Shown: positions 1 through 6,153 of the stretch, piece by piece
How the letters are laid out: each line of letters starts with the position of its first letter
How positions within the stretch are numbered: position 1 is the first letter of the stretch
NCBI GenBank assembly: GCA_947591175.1
Contig: CANQDB010000050.1
Location: 1 to 9,893, forward strand
DNA from: an uncultured Bacilli bacterium
GTDB lineage: Bacteria; Bacillota_I; Bacilli_A; RF39; UBA660
Length of the DNA stretch: 9,893 nucleotides
Reading direction: 5' to 3'
The notes under the pieces: model-generated
What the model was told of the DNA's origin: nothing
Databases searched by the model: none
The model's input: the letters and a program-made list of their open reading frames with translations, nothing else
Made by a program: the position numbers and the translations under genes

Positions 1-15
1 TTTCGGCACTAATAA

Positions 16-92
16 TGGTGGGCGCTATAGGACTCGAACCTATGACCCCCTGCTTGTAGGGCAGGTGCTCTAACCAACTGAGCTAAGCGCCC
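16..92 (-). tRNA. tRNA-Val (anticodon UAC), CCA encoded
   Basis: The minus strand folds into a complete cloverleaf. The acceptor stem GGGCGCT/AGCGCCC is perfect (86-92 with 20-26), the D stem is GCTC/GAGC, the anticodon stem CCTGC/GCAGG, and the T stem ATAGG/CCTAT has the loop TTCGAGT. The discriminator base is A (19) and CCA is encoded (16-18). The anticodon loop reads CCTACAA, so bases 34-36 (plus-strand 56-58) are UAC, for valine. Position 33, nearly always U, is C here (plus-strand g59). A consensus promoter lies just upstream (116-144), so it can be transcribed independently of the S1 gene. Only 15 bases remain downstream; a further RNA gene may follow outside the window. Confidence 0.95.
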
Positions 93-115
93 AAATTCAA
101 TTTCGGACGATATTA

Positions 116-144
116 AATATAACATCTCAATTACACTTTGTCAA
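116..144 (-). promoter_or_regulatory. Sigma-A promoter of tRNA-Val
   Basis: On the minus strand TTGACA (139-144, a perfect -35) is followed after 17 bases by TATATT (116-121), preceded by TGT, an extended -10. Transcription would start near 109, leaving a leader of about 16 bases before the mature tRNA end at 92. This is the strongest promoter match in the window, as expected for a stable RNA gene. Confidence 0.85.
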
Positions 145-154
145 TAGTGCAAAT

Positions 155-177
155 CTAATTTTTTTGATTAAAATTAG
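155..177 (-). terminator. Possible weak terminator after the S1-domain gene
   Basis: CTAATTTT (155-162) pairs with AAAATTAG (170-177) around a 7-base loop, 7 bases past the stop codon of the S1-domain gene. The stem is almost all A-U and the following minus-strand sequence is only ATTTGC, not a proper U tract. Termination is therefore probably leaky, or the hairpin may only protect the 3' end. Confidence 0.3.
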
Positions 178-184
178 TAAAAAT

Positions 185-553
185 TTATTCTATAGAACCA
201 TCATTCTTCATTTCGGTCATCTTTTCGTCAATCCACTGACCTAAATGTTCTTCCAAAATAGAAAAACCCTTCTCCGTCTCGACGATCTTTTGCCGGTTGC
301 GGCGATTTAATCGATAATCTATATCTTTAATACTTAACTTAACATGATAAGATTCATCATCACTATCTACTACTTTTACTTTGATAGTTTCACCGATATT
401 AACATAGTCGTTAATATTTTTTACAAACCCACTAGATATTTCGGAAATATGGATAAGTCCACTATAAAATTCATCTAACCCGACAAAAATGCCATACTTT
501 TCTATTCCTGTAACACATCCAGTGACAATTTTTCCTTTTTCATATTTCGACAT
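185..553 (-). CDS. S1-domain RNA-binding protein, GSP13/YugI-like
   Basis: A small cytoplasmic protein of 122 residues. Residues 5-76 form one S1 RNA-binding fold, with the typical GxVTGIEKYGIFV start and GLIHISEIS turn. The tail around residues 95-111 (GF..LEEHL.QWI) matches the C-terminal signature of the Bacillus general stress protein 13 (YugI) and pneumococcal CvfD family, which bind RNA or ribosomes and affect translation. The ATG at 553 is preferred over an in-frame GTG at 562. CAAGAAGG (562-569) is a good ribosome binding site 8 bases before the ATG, and it overlaps the GTG, which has no site of its own. The gene is monocistronic with its own promoter, divergent from the NifU-like gene. 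The family is clear; the exact target is not. Confidence 0.88.
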   Translation of the reverse strand: MSKYEKGKIVTGCVTGIEKYGIFVGLDEFYSGLIHISEISSGFVKNINDYVNIGETIKVKVVDSDDESYHVKLSIKDIDYRLNRRNRQKIVETEKGFSILEEHLGQWIDEKMTEMKNDGSIE

Positions 554-574
554 CTTGCACACCTTCTTGCCTGT

Positions 575-604
575 ATTATAACATACAAGTTAACTACTAA
601 ACAA
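575..604 (-). promoter_or_regulatory. Promoter of the S1-domain gene
   Basis: TATAAT (575-580) preceded by TGT forms a perfect extended -10; TTGTTT (599-604) is a weak -35 at 18 bases. The start point would fall near 568, giving a leader of only about 15 bases that begins at the ribosome binding site. It lies back to back with the plus-strand promoter at 613-641. Confidence 0.7.
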
Positions 605-612
605 CAAAAAGA

Positions 613-641
613 TTTACCCAGCAGATATTTTCTAGTATAAT
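613..641 (+). promoter_or_regulatory. Promoter of the NifU-like gene
   Basis: TTTACC (613-618) and TATAAT (636-641) are separated by 17 bases, giving 4 of 6 and 6 of 6 matches to the housekeeping consensus. The ribosome binding site TAGGTGAT follows at 648-655, shortly before the ATG at 660. Confidence 0.7.
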
Positions 642-659
642 CTAAAATAGGTGATTTAA

Positions 660-902
660 ATGGATGAAGAAAAAGAAATTGAAACAAAAATTAGAGCCGT
701 AATCGATAAAATAAAGCCATTCTTAATGAGTGATGGTGGCATTATCGAATTTGTAAAATATGAAGATGGAATTTGCTATGTAAAACTTTCAGGTGCTTGT
801 GCCGATTGTAATTTAATTGAATTCACTTTAAAAGATGGAATCGAAGTTGCCATTACGAGCGAAGTACCAGAAGTTATTGAAGTAAGAAACATAGAAGATT
901 AG
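660..902 (+). CDS. NifU C-terminal-domain Fe-S cluster protein (YutI-like)
   Basis: An 80-residue protein consisting of the Nfu domain alone, about the size of Bacillus YutI. These proteins carry or deliver a 4Fe-4S cluster to client enzymes in the cytosol, with two subunits sharing one cluster through a CxxC motif. The motif is CADC at residues 47-50, inside the family pattern SGAC..C.....TLKDGIE. The other family block, FLMSDGG, is at residues 21-27. The start is supported by the AGGTGAT site 5 bases upstream. It is a single gene on the plus strand, divergent from the S1 gene and convergent with the YutH-like gene. In B. subtilis yutI and yutH also lie in the same neighbourhood. Confidence 0.92.
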   Translation: MDEEKEIETKIRAVIDKIKPFLMSDGGIIEFVKYEDGICYVKLSGACADCNLIEFTLKDGIEVAITSEVPEVIEVRNIED

Positions 903-944
903 ATAGAAATAACAAAATAAATAAAAAGATTATAGTTTCCCTAT

Positions 945-1871
945 CTATACCACCTCTTTCTTGATGAGCCAATCGATTGTATCAATTCTAGCGTAACGTC
1001 GAATCAACCAGAATAAATCATTTAAATAAAGTTCATATTCACGAATTCGACGATTTAAAAGAAGTATCTCCTTGTCATCAGTTCCTTCGCTCATAACTTT
1101 TTCAAAAGCGTCAAAATAAAAAGATGGAAAAAGCATTCTTCCAAACAATAATGCATAGCCATAAAAAGAAAGATTCAAACTTGATAAATAACTAGCTATT
1201 TTTGAAATATCATAATTATCCTCTATAAAACTATTTTTCAAATATTCTGAAATATCGCGAGTTTGATGATCAATTACTAAAGAAAGAGGATTATAATAGT
1301 CGAATAATTCTTGTCTTGGAGATAATCTTCGATGAGCTATAGTCATTTGTTCCTGTTCGAGAACTTGTTTACTTTCAGTTATATTTTCCACATATGTAAT
1401 AGCATTTTCTCCTAAACCTATAAAATACCACACATTTTCTATAAGAGAAGAATGTTTTACTTCAAAATGTGATAGTTGATATTCAATGTAATCAATTTTA
1501 CGAGACCAAAGATAAGTCCAAGAAAAACGATTTAAAATATTCGTTTTTTTATTTATAACTATAGGCAAAGCATAAACATCATCTAATTGCAAATAACGTA
1601 CTTCATTTGTACCTAAACGTAATAAAACATAAGGAACATTTTCAACAACTGTAATAGGTTGTTGACTTTTATTAAGAATAATTTGGTGATAATTTGGATC
1701 TTGCTTTAAGGCCTCTATATTAAGTTCAACTAACGGAACAATTTCTTCCTCTGAACGAGTGTAGACTAAAAAAACATATTTTTGATTATAATAATCAAAA
1801 TAATAACGTTGGTGATAAAAATGAAGATATTCGATGTTTAGATTATAAAAAAAGTTTATGGCATTTTTCAT
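945..1871 (-). CDS. YutH/CotS-like spore-coat pseudokinase
   Basis: 308 residues, soluble, with no signal peptide. It resembles the spore-coat-associated CotS/YutH family, which has an aminoglycoside-phosphotransferase (APH) kinase fold. The helical stretch at 124-160 (W.RKIDYIE ... YFIGLGENAITY) matches the family block with Y.GLAENAI. The catalytic-loop region reads AHRRL (179-183), followed by N194, and VIDHQTRDISEYLK (199-212) stands where the metal-binding DxD and RD..E region would be. The usual HGD is HRR, so the catalytic Asp is missing and kinase activity is unlikely; an H-x-R form is, from memory, usual in YutH itself. The ATG at 1871 follows GGGTGAT. A sigma-E-type promoter may lie at 1888-1917. 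Synteny with yutI, yutD and yunB supports the assignment. The inferred role is spore coat or envelope assembly in the mother cell. Confidence 0.68.
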   Translation of the reverse strand: MKNAINFFYNLNIEYLHFYHQRYYFDYYNQKYVFLVYTRSEEEIVPLVELNIEALKQDPNYHQIILNKSQQPITVVENVPYVLLRLGTNEVRYLQLDDVYALPIVINKKTNILNRFSWTYLWSRKIDYIEYQLSHFEVKHSSLIENVWYFIGLGENAITYVENITESKQVLEQEQMTIAHRRLSPRQELFDYYNPLSLVIDHQTRDISEYLKNSFIEDNYDISKIASYLSSLNLSFYGYALLFGRMLFPSFYFDAFEKVMSEGTDDKEILLLNRRIREYELYLNDLFWLIRRYARIDTIDWLIKKEVV

Positions 1872-1887
1872 CTAATCACCCATTATC

Positions 1888-1917
1888 ATTTTATGTAGCG
1901 ATAAGTTTTAATACCAC
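1888..1917 (-). promoter_or_regulatory. Candidate sigma-E-type promoter of the YutH-like gene
   Basis: The minus strand has GTGGTATT (1910-1917), 14 bases, then CATAAAAT (1888-1895). This resembles the mother-cell sigma-E pattern (ATATT-type -35, 14-base spacer, CATACAAT-type -10): the -10 differs at one base and the -35 is partial. It sits directly behind the terminator at 1918-1940 and 16 bases ahead of the ATG, a distance like other promoters in this window. No good sigma-A pair is visible here. Confidence 0.45.
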
Positions 1918-1940
1918 AAAAAAAGAGGATAAACCTCTTT
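1918..1940 (-). terminator. Rho-independent terminator of the coiled-coil gene
   Basis: On the minus strand AAAGAGG, loop TTTAT, CCTCTTT, then a run of seven T overlapping the stem foot. The hairpin starts inside the TAA stop codon (1939-1941), so the coding region runs straight into it. It separates the upstream operon from the YutH-like gene. Confidence 0.85.
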
Positions 1941-2949
1941 AAGCAGCCATACTTTTTCCGTATCCTTCAGATGCAACATCAGTCGACATTCCATATGTAC
2001 CATCATCGAGTCCTTGAGTAGCATTTGTAACATAACCTTGCATTGCAGCATTGGCTTCCTCAAGTTCTCTTAAAGTAACATCTAAGTTATCTCTTTTACG
2101 AGTATTTTCTGCTAACTCTTCTGAAATTTGACTATGTATGTCACTAATTCTATCTAGTTCTTGAGCACTCTCGCGTTCTCTACGATCTACATCTTGAGAA
2201 ACATGTGCAAGAACCTCAAGCGTACCTCTCATTGCTAAAGTTGCTTTCTTTATTGCTCCTTGCAACTCTGGTATACTACTAACAATCGCATTGTTTTCAA
2301 GTGTAGCTTGATTAATTTGTTCTTGAGTTTCAGCAATTTTATTTTGATGAATTGAAATAGTTTCCTTTTTAGCATTGATAACAGAAGAAAAAGTCTCAGC
2401 TTGAGCTTGAAGTCTCTTCATTTCTTCAGATGTAGGAATAATTACATTTTCTTGATCATCAGCTAAAGTTTCACTAGAATCACCAACAACCTCTTCACTA
2501 GGTTCACTTGCAACAAGTTCTTCCGAAACAGGTTGACTAACGTTTTGGTCAAGAGTTGGAACCGAAGATGTATCAGCAGCAACGTCACCAATCACTTCTT
2601 CCATTGGTTCACTAGCAGGAGATGCTACAACAGGTTGCCATTTGCTACGTACAATACTTAATACGGTAGATTTCAATTTAATAGGTCTATTACCTTCAAG
2701 TGTAGCTTGAGATGGTGCATCAATAAAAGAATATGGTTTTTCAGTATTTGTAGAAACAGCCGCATTTACAGGAGTTTCTACAACTGGAGCTGTTACTGTT
2801 GGTTGGGCAGCAACCACTTGACTTCCTTTTGAATTTACATTTTTAAACGACTCAGGGCGTAACTTAATAGCATAAGCATCACCTTCCATAGGAATTGGTG
2901 TACTCACACTAAAACCTGTGAGGCTAAATCCTTTCTGATCATCTGTCAT
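1939..2949 (-). CDS. Unrecognised coiled-coil protein with acidic Ala/Val/Pro-rich N-terminal half
   Basis: 336 residues; I do not recognise the family. There is no signal peptide or membrane segment, so it is probably cytoplasmic. Residues 1-45 look ordered (GFSLTGFSVS, YAIKLRPESF). Residues 45-175 are low in complexity and rich in A, V, P, S and E, with one 11-residue element given twice 35 residues apart (ASEPMEEVIGD at 112 and ASEPSEEVVGD at 147). Residues 175-303 are strongly helical with heptad-like spacing and no proline after about 227, suggesting a long coiled coil. A Gly/Ala-rich tail closes the protein. The start is secure: GAGAGGAGGG sits 6 bases before the ATG. It lies 15 bases behind the DUF1292 gene, so the two share a transcript ending at the terminator at 1918-1940. 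A scaffold or structural role is only a guess. Confidence 0.75.
   Translation of the reverse strand: MTDDQKGFSLTGFSVSTPIPMEGDAYAIKLRPESFKNVNSKGSQVVAAQPTVTAPVVETPVNAAVSTNTEKPYSFIDAPSQATLEGNRPIKLKSTVLSIVRSKWQPVVASPASEPMEEVIGDVAADTSSVPTLDQNVSQPVSEELVASEPSEEVVGDSSETLADDQENVIIPTSEEMKRLQAQAETFSSVINAKKETISIHQNKIAETQEQINQATLENNAIVSSIPELQGAIKKATLAMRGTLEVLAHVSQDVDRRERESAQELDRISDIHSQISEELAENTRKRDNLDVTLRELEEANAAMQGYVTNATQGLDDGTYGMSTDVASEGYGKSMAA
2479..2616 (-). repeat. Two-copy internal repeat in the coiled-coil gene
   Basis: The 33-base segments 2584-2616 and 2479-2511 encode ASEPMEEVIGD and ASEPSEEVVGD, offset by exactly 105 bases (35 codons). The bases are diverged but clearly similar, as expected for an old in-frame tandem duplication of the low-complexity linker. 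Confidence 0.6.
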
Positions 2950-2964
2950 TATTAGCCCTCCTCT

Positions 2965-3237
2965 CTATTGTTCGGTTTCATTTTTAGCAAGTTCACGAAG
3001 AACTTCTTTAATACGTGTCCATTCCTCATCCGACTCAATATTTCCAAGTGAGAATTGGTCGTTTTCTTTTCTTTTTAAAGCAGCAACATAAATAGTTATA
3101 TTTCCGTTTTCATCAGTTTCATTTTTGGTGTAAACAACATATTCTTTTTTAGTATCATGAAATTCAAATGATACGATAACTTCTACTTGATCCATTGATC
3201 CGTCTGGCATAACGATTGACATAATTTTTTTATCCAT
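2965..3237 (-). CDS. DUF1292 family protein
   Basis: A 90-residue cytoplasmic protein of the DUF1292 family (YrzB type), whose function is not known. The family layout is visible: an N-terminal strand pair around MPDGS, then VSFEFHDTKKEYVVYTKN (residues 22-39), corresponding to the family block F...D...YVVL. An acidic Asn-rich turn follows, then ITIYVAALKR, and the closing ESDEEW (68-73) before a final helix. The length is normal for the family. GGGAGG lies 7 bases before the ATG, one of the best ribosome binding sites in the window. It has its own extended -10 promoter (3270-3297) overlapping the end of yutD and is followed after 15 bases by the coiled-coil gene. Confidence 0.78.
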   Translation of the reverse strand: MDKKIMSIVMPDGSMDQVEVIVSFEFHDTKKEYVVYTKNETDENGNITIYVAALKRKENDQFSLGNIESDEEWTRIKEVLRELAKNETEQ

Positions 3238-3269
3238 ATATTATCCTCCCATATTCTTCTTATATAACC

Positions 3270-3297
3270 ATTTTACCACATTTAAATTATTATTCAA
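3270..3297 (-). promoter_or_regulatory. Promoter of the DUF1292 and coiled-coil genes
   Basis: TTGAAT (3292-3297), 16 bases, then TAAAAT (3270-3275) preceded by TGG, an extended -10. The -35 lies in the last codons and stop of yutD. The downstream pair can therefore be expressed without the yunB-side genes, although readthrough from yutD is also possible because no terminator lies between. Confidence 0.6.
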
Positions 3298-3580
3298 CCT
3301 TTTCTTTAACTTTTTTTAATAAAAAATATCCGGCATTGTAGGCACAATAATCTTTAATATAATCATCTAAGTGTTTAATATCGTTTAACTCTTTCACGTT
3401 CTTATTGTTAGAGTCATAAAAGCCTTTCATACGTAATTTGTTATAAGAATAATCTCCAAAAATGTAATCGAAATCTACAAAGTAGTCAGTGCATTTTTCG
3501 AGGACTTCTTCGTAGTCAAAAACATCTTTGTAATTTTTTTCGAGCGTATATTCTTGTTCGTTTAATTTTACTTTTTTCAT
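3290..3580 (-). CDS. yutD: YutD family protein (DUF1027)
   Basis: A 96-residue cytoplasmic protein. It carries both signatures of the YutD/DUF1027 family of Firmicutes, whose function is not established: DYIFGDYSYNKLRMKGFY (residues 38-55), corresponding to the family block DYIVGDW.Y.QLRL.GFY, and LDDYIKDYCAYNAGYF (71-86), corresponding to LDDYL.EYCN.G..YF. Length is near the family norm. Its ATG overlaps the TGA of the preceding glycosidase-like gene as ATGA, and AAGGAG lies 11 bases upstream inside that gene, so translation is probably coupled. In B. subtilis yutD sits between yutH and yunB, as it does here. Confidence 0.9.
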   Translation of the reverse strand: MKKVKLNEQEYTLEKNYKDVFDYEEVLEKCTDYFVDFDYIFGDYSYNKLRMKGFYDSNNKNVKELNDIKHLDDYIKDYCAYNAGYFLLKKVKEKVE

Positions 3581-5277
3581 TTTGTTAAATACTCCTTACT
3601 GTAAGCCGCAATTTGACTTCTAAATTTTGTGATACTAGAACCTGAGTTCCAAGTCATATATCCGCCAGTTAGGCCAGCATCATATAAACCTCTTATTTCT
3701 TTTTCGACTTCCGCCGCCCCATACTCTACTCTTGGAGCTTTAATAGAATCGTAAGTTTGGATCCATGTTCTAACGACTGCTGGGGTTGCTATTTCTTTTT
3801 GACGTTCCATAACGTAATTACTTCCCCAGTAATTGAGAATTTCATACGGTTTTGTCCACACTGGTTCTTTAAATCCGTATTCATAGGTACTAAAATGATC
3901 CGGATATGGCATACCACTAATAACGTCGACGACATTACTAATAGCTGGCCAATATTGTCCGTATGCTGTCACATAAGTATGAGCGCTTTCACCAAAGACA
4001 TCGGCCGAAACATAGGCGTTTAATTTGTGAAGTTCGTCGGTGGCATAAAATAAAAATCTCTGAACTGCTTGTAACTTATCTTCGTTATAGGTATTGCGGA
4101 AATCGATTAACCCTTGTTTTTCTAAGCTAACCACCCTATCAGGAAAACGAACGTAATCGAATTGGATTTCGTTAAAGCCCATTTCTTTGACCGCTTCTTT
4201 AGCTAAATCGACATTAAATTTCCATACTTCTCTTGAGTAAGCAGTAGGCCAATAGCTTTCGGCCAAGTAATATGGTTTTCCTGTTTTAGTTTCTAGAATC
4301 GCATACTCTGGATGGTCGATTGCATAATATTTATCTTTAAAAGCACTGATACGACCGATAACATAGAATCCCGCATCCTTTAATTTTTTTACGGCTGTCC
4401 TATATTCATCCATCGTTTGTTGCGCATGTTCGTAGTTAGTTGGCGAATATGTTTTCATAACCTCCGATTGATAAGCAGGTACTCCACTATCTTTGATATC
4501 GACAACGAAGGCATTGATATTTCCTTCCTGGGCCAAAGCGATATAGTCGTCAACTTTAGCCATTACGGCTTTAGTTCCATTCAAATAGAAAGCTCTAACC
4601 TCATCTGGCATAATGTTATCGGCAAATTTAGGCTTGTCCACTGGATAGTAATCAGCATTGGAAGCACTTCCTCCACCATAGACGTTACCGCGATTTAGAT
4701 GTATTTGATAAGTTCCTTCTTCGTCGTAGTTAGCCTTAGCTTCCTCTTCAGTTGCTACTAAGAATTTGCTTGGAAAATAGCCTGTCTCTTCCCCAATTTC
4801 AGTTTTATAATAATCTACTGTTCCATCACTTTGTAAAGTGTGGTATCCTGTAATATTAATTTTTTCACCTTTGTTAATTAAACTAAGCAAGGTACCATCG
4901 AGGTTTTCACCTAACAAGTGATAAGCCGTTCTAACGTAAAGTTCTTTTTCGGTAACAATATCACCTGAATCAGTCGTGACGTCATTTTCTTTGACTAAAT
5001 ACGTTTTATCGTTAATCTTAGTTTCATAGAAAGATGTTTCTCCTACCTTAGTTAACTCCTTTTTATAAGTGACTTCGGTACCCCGGGCAAAGTTGTCTAC
5101 TGGTTTTCCTTCTTTATCGTAAACCTCGATACGGGTGGCATTCCCTTTTAAATAACCTTTTTCATAGGTAACTTGTTGAGAAAAAAAGTATAGGCCAATT
5201 CCTAAAACAAAACCAACGACCACTAAAATTAAAAAACTTGTCCATTTTATTTTTTTCTTTTTCTTTAACGTACTCAC
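3577..5277 (-). CDS. Membrane-anchored SH3 + DUF4015 glycoside-hydrolase-like protein
   Basis: 566 residues. A Lys-rich start and one hydrophobic helix (about 13-33) anchor the protein, with the rest outside the membrane. Residues 45-100 and 112-175 look like two bacterial SH3-like modules; the second has LYVRTA ... GYFPSKFL. From about 222 to the end is the DUF4015 putative glycosyl hydrolase barrel: AFVVDIKD (256-263), VIGRISAFKD (306-315) and the hallmark EIQFDYVRFP (370-379), whose acidic residues are the likely catalytic ones. The barrel closes with GGYMTWNSGS. Start choice: GAGGTGA (5284-5290) lies 6 bases before the GTG at 5277 and only one base from an alternative GTG at 5283, so 5277 is preferred. 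It sits between yunB and yutD and overlaps yutD by ATGA. The substrate is unknown; a cell-wall or spore-envelope glycan is plausible. Confidence 0.82.
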   Translation of the reverse strand: MSTLKKKKKIKWTSFLILVVVGFVLGIGLYFFSQQVTYEKGYLKGNATRIEVYDKEGKPVDNFARGTEVTYKKELTKVGETSFYETKINDKTYLVKENDVTTDSGDIVTEKELYVRTAYHLLGENLDGTLLSLINKGEKINITGYHTLQSDGTVDYYKTEIGEETGYFPSKFLVATEEEAKANYDEEGTYQIHLNRGNVYGGGSASNADYYPVDKPKFADNIMPDEVRAFYLNGTKAVMAKVDDYIALAQEGNINAFVVDIKDSGVPAYQSEVMKTYSPTNYEHAQQTMDEYRTAVKKLKDAGFYVIGRISAFKDKYYAIDHPEYAILETKTGKPYYLAESYWPTAYSREVWKFNVDLAKEAVKEMGFNEIQFDYVRFPDRVVSLEKQGLIDFRNTYNEDKLQAVQRFLFYATDELHKLNAYVSADVFGESAHTYVTAYGQYWPAISNVVDVISGMPYPDHFSTYEYGFKEPVWTKPYEILNYWGSNYVMERQKEIATPAVVRTWIQTYDSIKAPRVEYGAAEVEKEIRGLYDAGLTGGYMTWNSGSSITKFRSQIAAYSKEYLTK

Positions 5278-5314
5278 TACCACTCACCTCGACACGACAC
5301 TAATCTCTATCTAT

Positions 5315-5323
5315 AGTATAGCA
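5315..5323 (-). promoter_or_regulatory. Extended -10 promoter of the DUF4015 gene
   Basis: TGCTATACT on the minus strand is an extended -10 with 5 of 6 matches in the hexamer. No convincing -35 is seen at 16-18 bases. A start near 5308 would give a leader of about 30 bases. It lies in the 68-base gap after yunB, where no terminator is visible. Confidence 0.4.
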
Positions 5324-5351
5324 TAATGAAAAGCAAAATTATACAATAAAA

Positions 5352-6119
5352 TCATGGATTAACAGGATCGATTGGCAAAGTTAAAAGAGAAGAATTATCA
5401 TGGTATCCACTTTGATAATAAGTTGGAACTTTTCCTTGAATCATCTTGATAGATAAAGGAATGTCGATAGTTAAATCTATTTGGTCAATTGAAAGAGGCA
5501 AAATTACTTCGGCAGTAATTGAGACTTGGATATAGGATGATAAAAGGGCATTGTTGATGCCATAGTTTTCAACCTTTGATTTGACGTGACTTGAAACGTT
5601 TCCAATAAAGTGAATGCGGACTGGGATTTTAGGTCCTAAATTTGCCAAAAGAGCATTACCTGTGGCAATTCCCATCGGAACTAAGGCGATTCTTCCTTCG
5701 GCTAGTTTTTGGAGTAAGACGTTATCGAGGGTTATATTGTTTTCTTTTAAAAAGTCAACATTTCCTTCTTCGACGGCTAATAGATAACTTTGGATAATAG
5801 TATTCGTTTTTTGTAAAAGTTGGTTGAGAATTACAGAATCAAAATCAATCATAGTAATCGTCCCATCAGTTTCTTTTTCGACTACGAATAACTCTTCGTC
5901 ACTCAATAGTTGTATAATTTCTTTTTGTACAGCCTGATTCGCAACTTCGGTGATAACGTGATTAGCATCAGTTTTAGCATAGCGAACTAAAACTGGCCAC
6001 ATTTTATTGCCAACGTAATAAAGAAGTAGGCTTGTAAAAATAATAATACCTACCAACGAATAAATAAAAATGGAAAACTTTCTATGACGCGAAAATTTAC
6101 CAAGATGACGAGTCGGCAT
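5352..6119 (-). CDS. yunB: Sporulation protein YunB
   Basis: 255 residues, essentially the length of B. subtilis YunB. A basic N terminus precedes one membrane helix (about 15-36); the remainder should lie outside the cytoplasm. Family blocks are clear: LVPMGIATGNALLANLGPKI (147-166) followed by PVRIHFIGNV, then YGINNALL (186-193) and IPLSIKMIQGKVPTYY (220-235). In B. subtilis yunB is expressed in the mother cell under sigma-E and contributes to sporulation; its biochemical role is unknown. The start is supported by GGGTGAT 4 bases before the ATG. A terminator (6154-6174) separates it from the gene upstream, so it must have its own promoter in 6120-6153. A CATATTGT box there (6135-6142) is sigma-E-like but lacks a good -35. 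Confidence 0.92.
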   Translation of the reverse strand: MPTRHLGKFSRHRKFSIFIYSLVGIIIFTSLLLYYVGNKMWPVLVRYAKTDANHVITEVANQAVQKEIIQLLSDEELFVVEKETDGTITMIDFDSVILNQLLQKTNTIIQSYLLAVEEGNVDFLKENNITLDNVLLQKLAEGRIALVPMGIATGNALLANLGPKIPVRIHFIGNVSSHVKSKVENYGINNALLSSYIQVSITAEVILPLSIDQIDLTIDIPLSIKMIQGKVPTYYQSGYHDNSSLLTLPIDPVNP

Positions 6120-6153
6120 AGAATCACCCAGTTTACAATATGCAAGACAAAAG

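Noticed and set aside
1..15. Possible next tRNA gene downstream of tRNA-Val
   Set aside because: Only 15 bases are visible and no stem or loop can be assigned.
560..562. GTG as start of the S1-domain protein
   Set aside because: The G overlaps the ribosome binding site that serves the ATG at 553, and no site lies at proper distance before the GTG.
502..687. Minus-strand open frame of 61 codons across the divergent promoter region
   Set aside because: It overlaps the S1-domain gene out of frame, covers both back-to-back promoters and has no protein-like features.
901..946. Possible hairpin between the convergent NifU-like and YutH-like genes
   Set aside because: AGATAG and CTATCT could pair, but the loop is over 30 bases and no T tract follows, so it is not credible as a terminator.
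3757..4023. Plus-strand open frame of 88 codons
   Set aside because: Antisense to the well-supported DUF4015 protein, with composition typical of a reverse-strand shadow and no good ribosome binding site.
4417..4698. Plus-strand open frame of 93 codons
   Set aside because: Also antisense to the DUF4015 gene; no family features.
6135..6142. CATATTGT as a sigma-E promoter of yunB
   Set aside because: The -10 is only a partial match and the sequence 13-15 bases upstream is a T-rich terminator tail with no -35 resemblance; kept as a remark rather than a feature.
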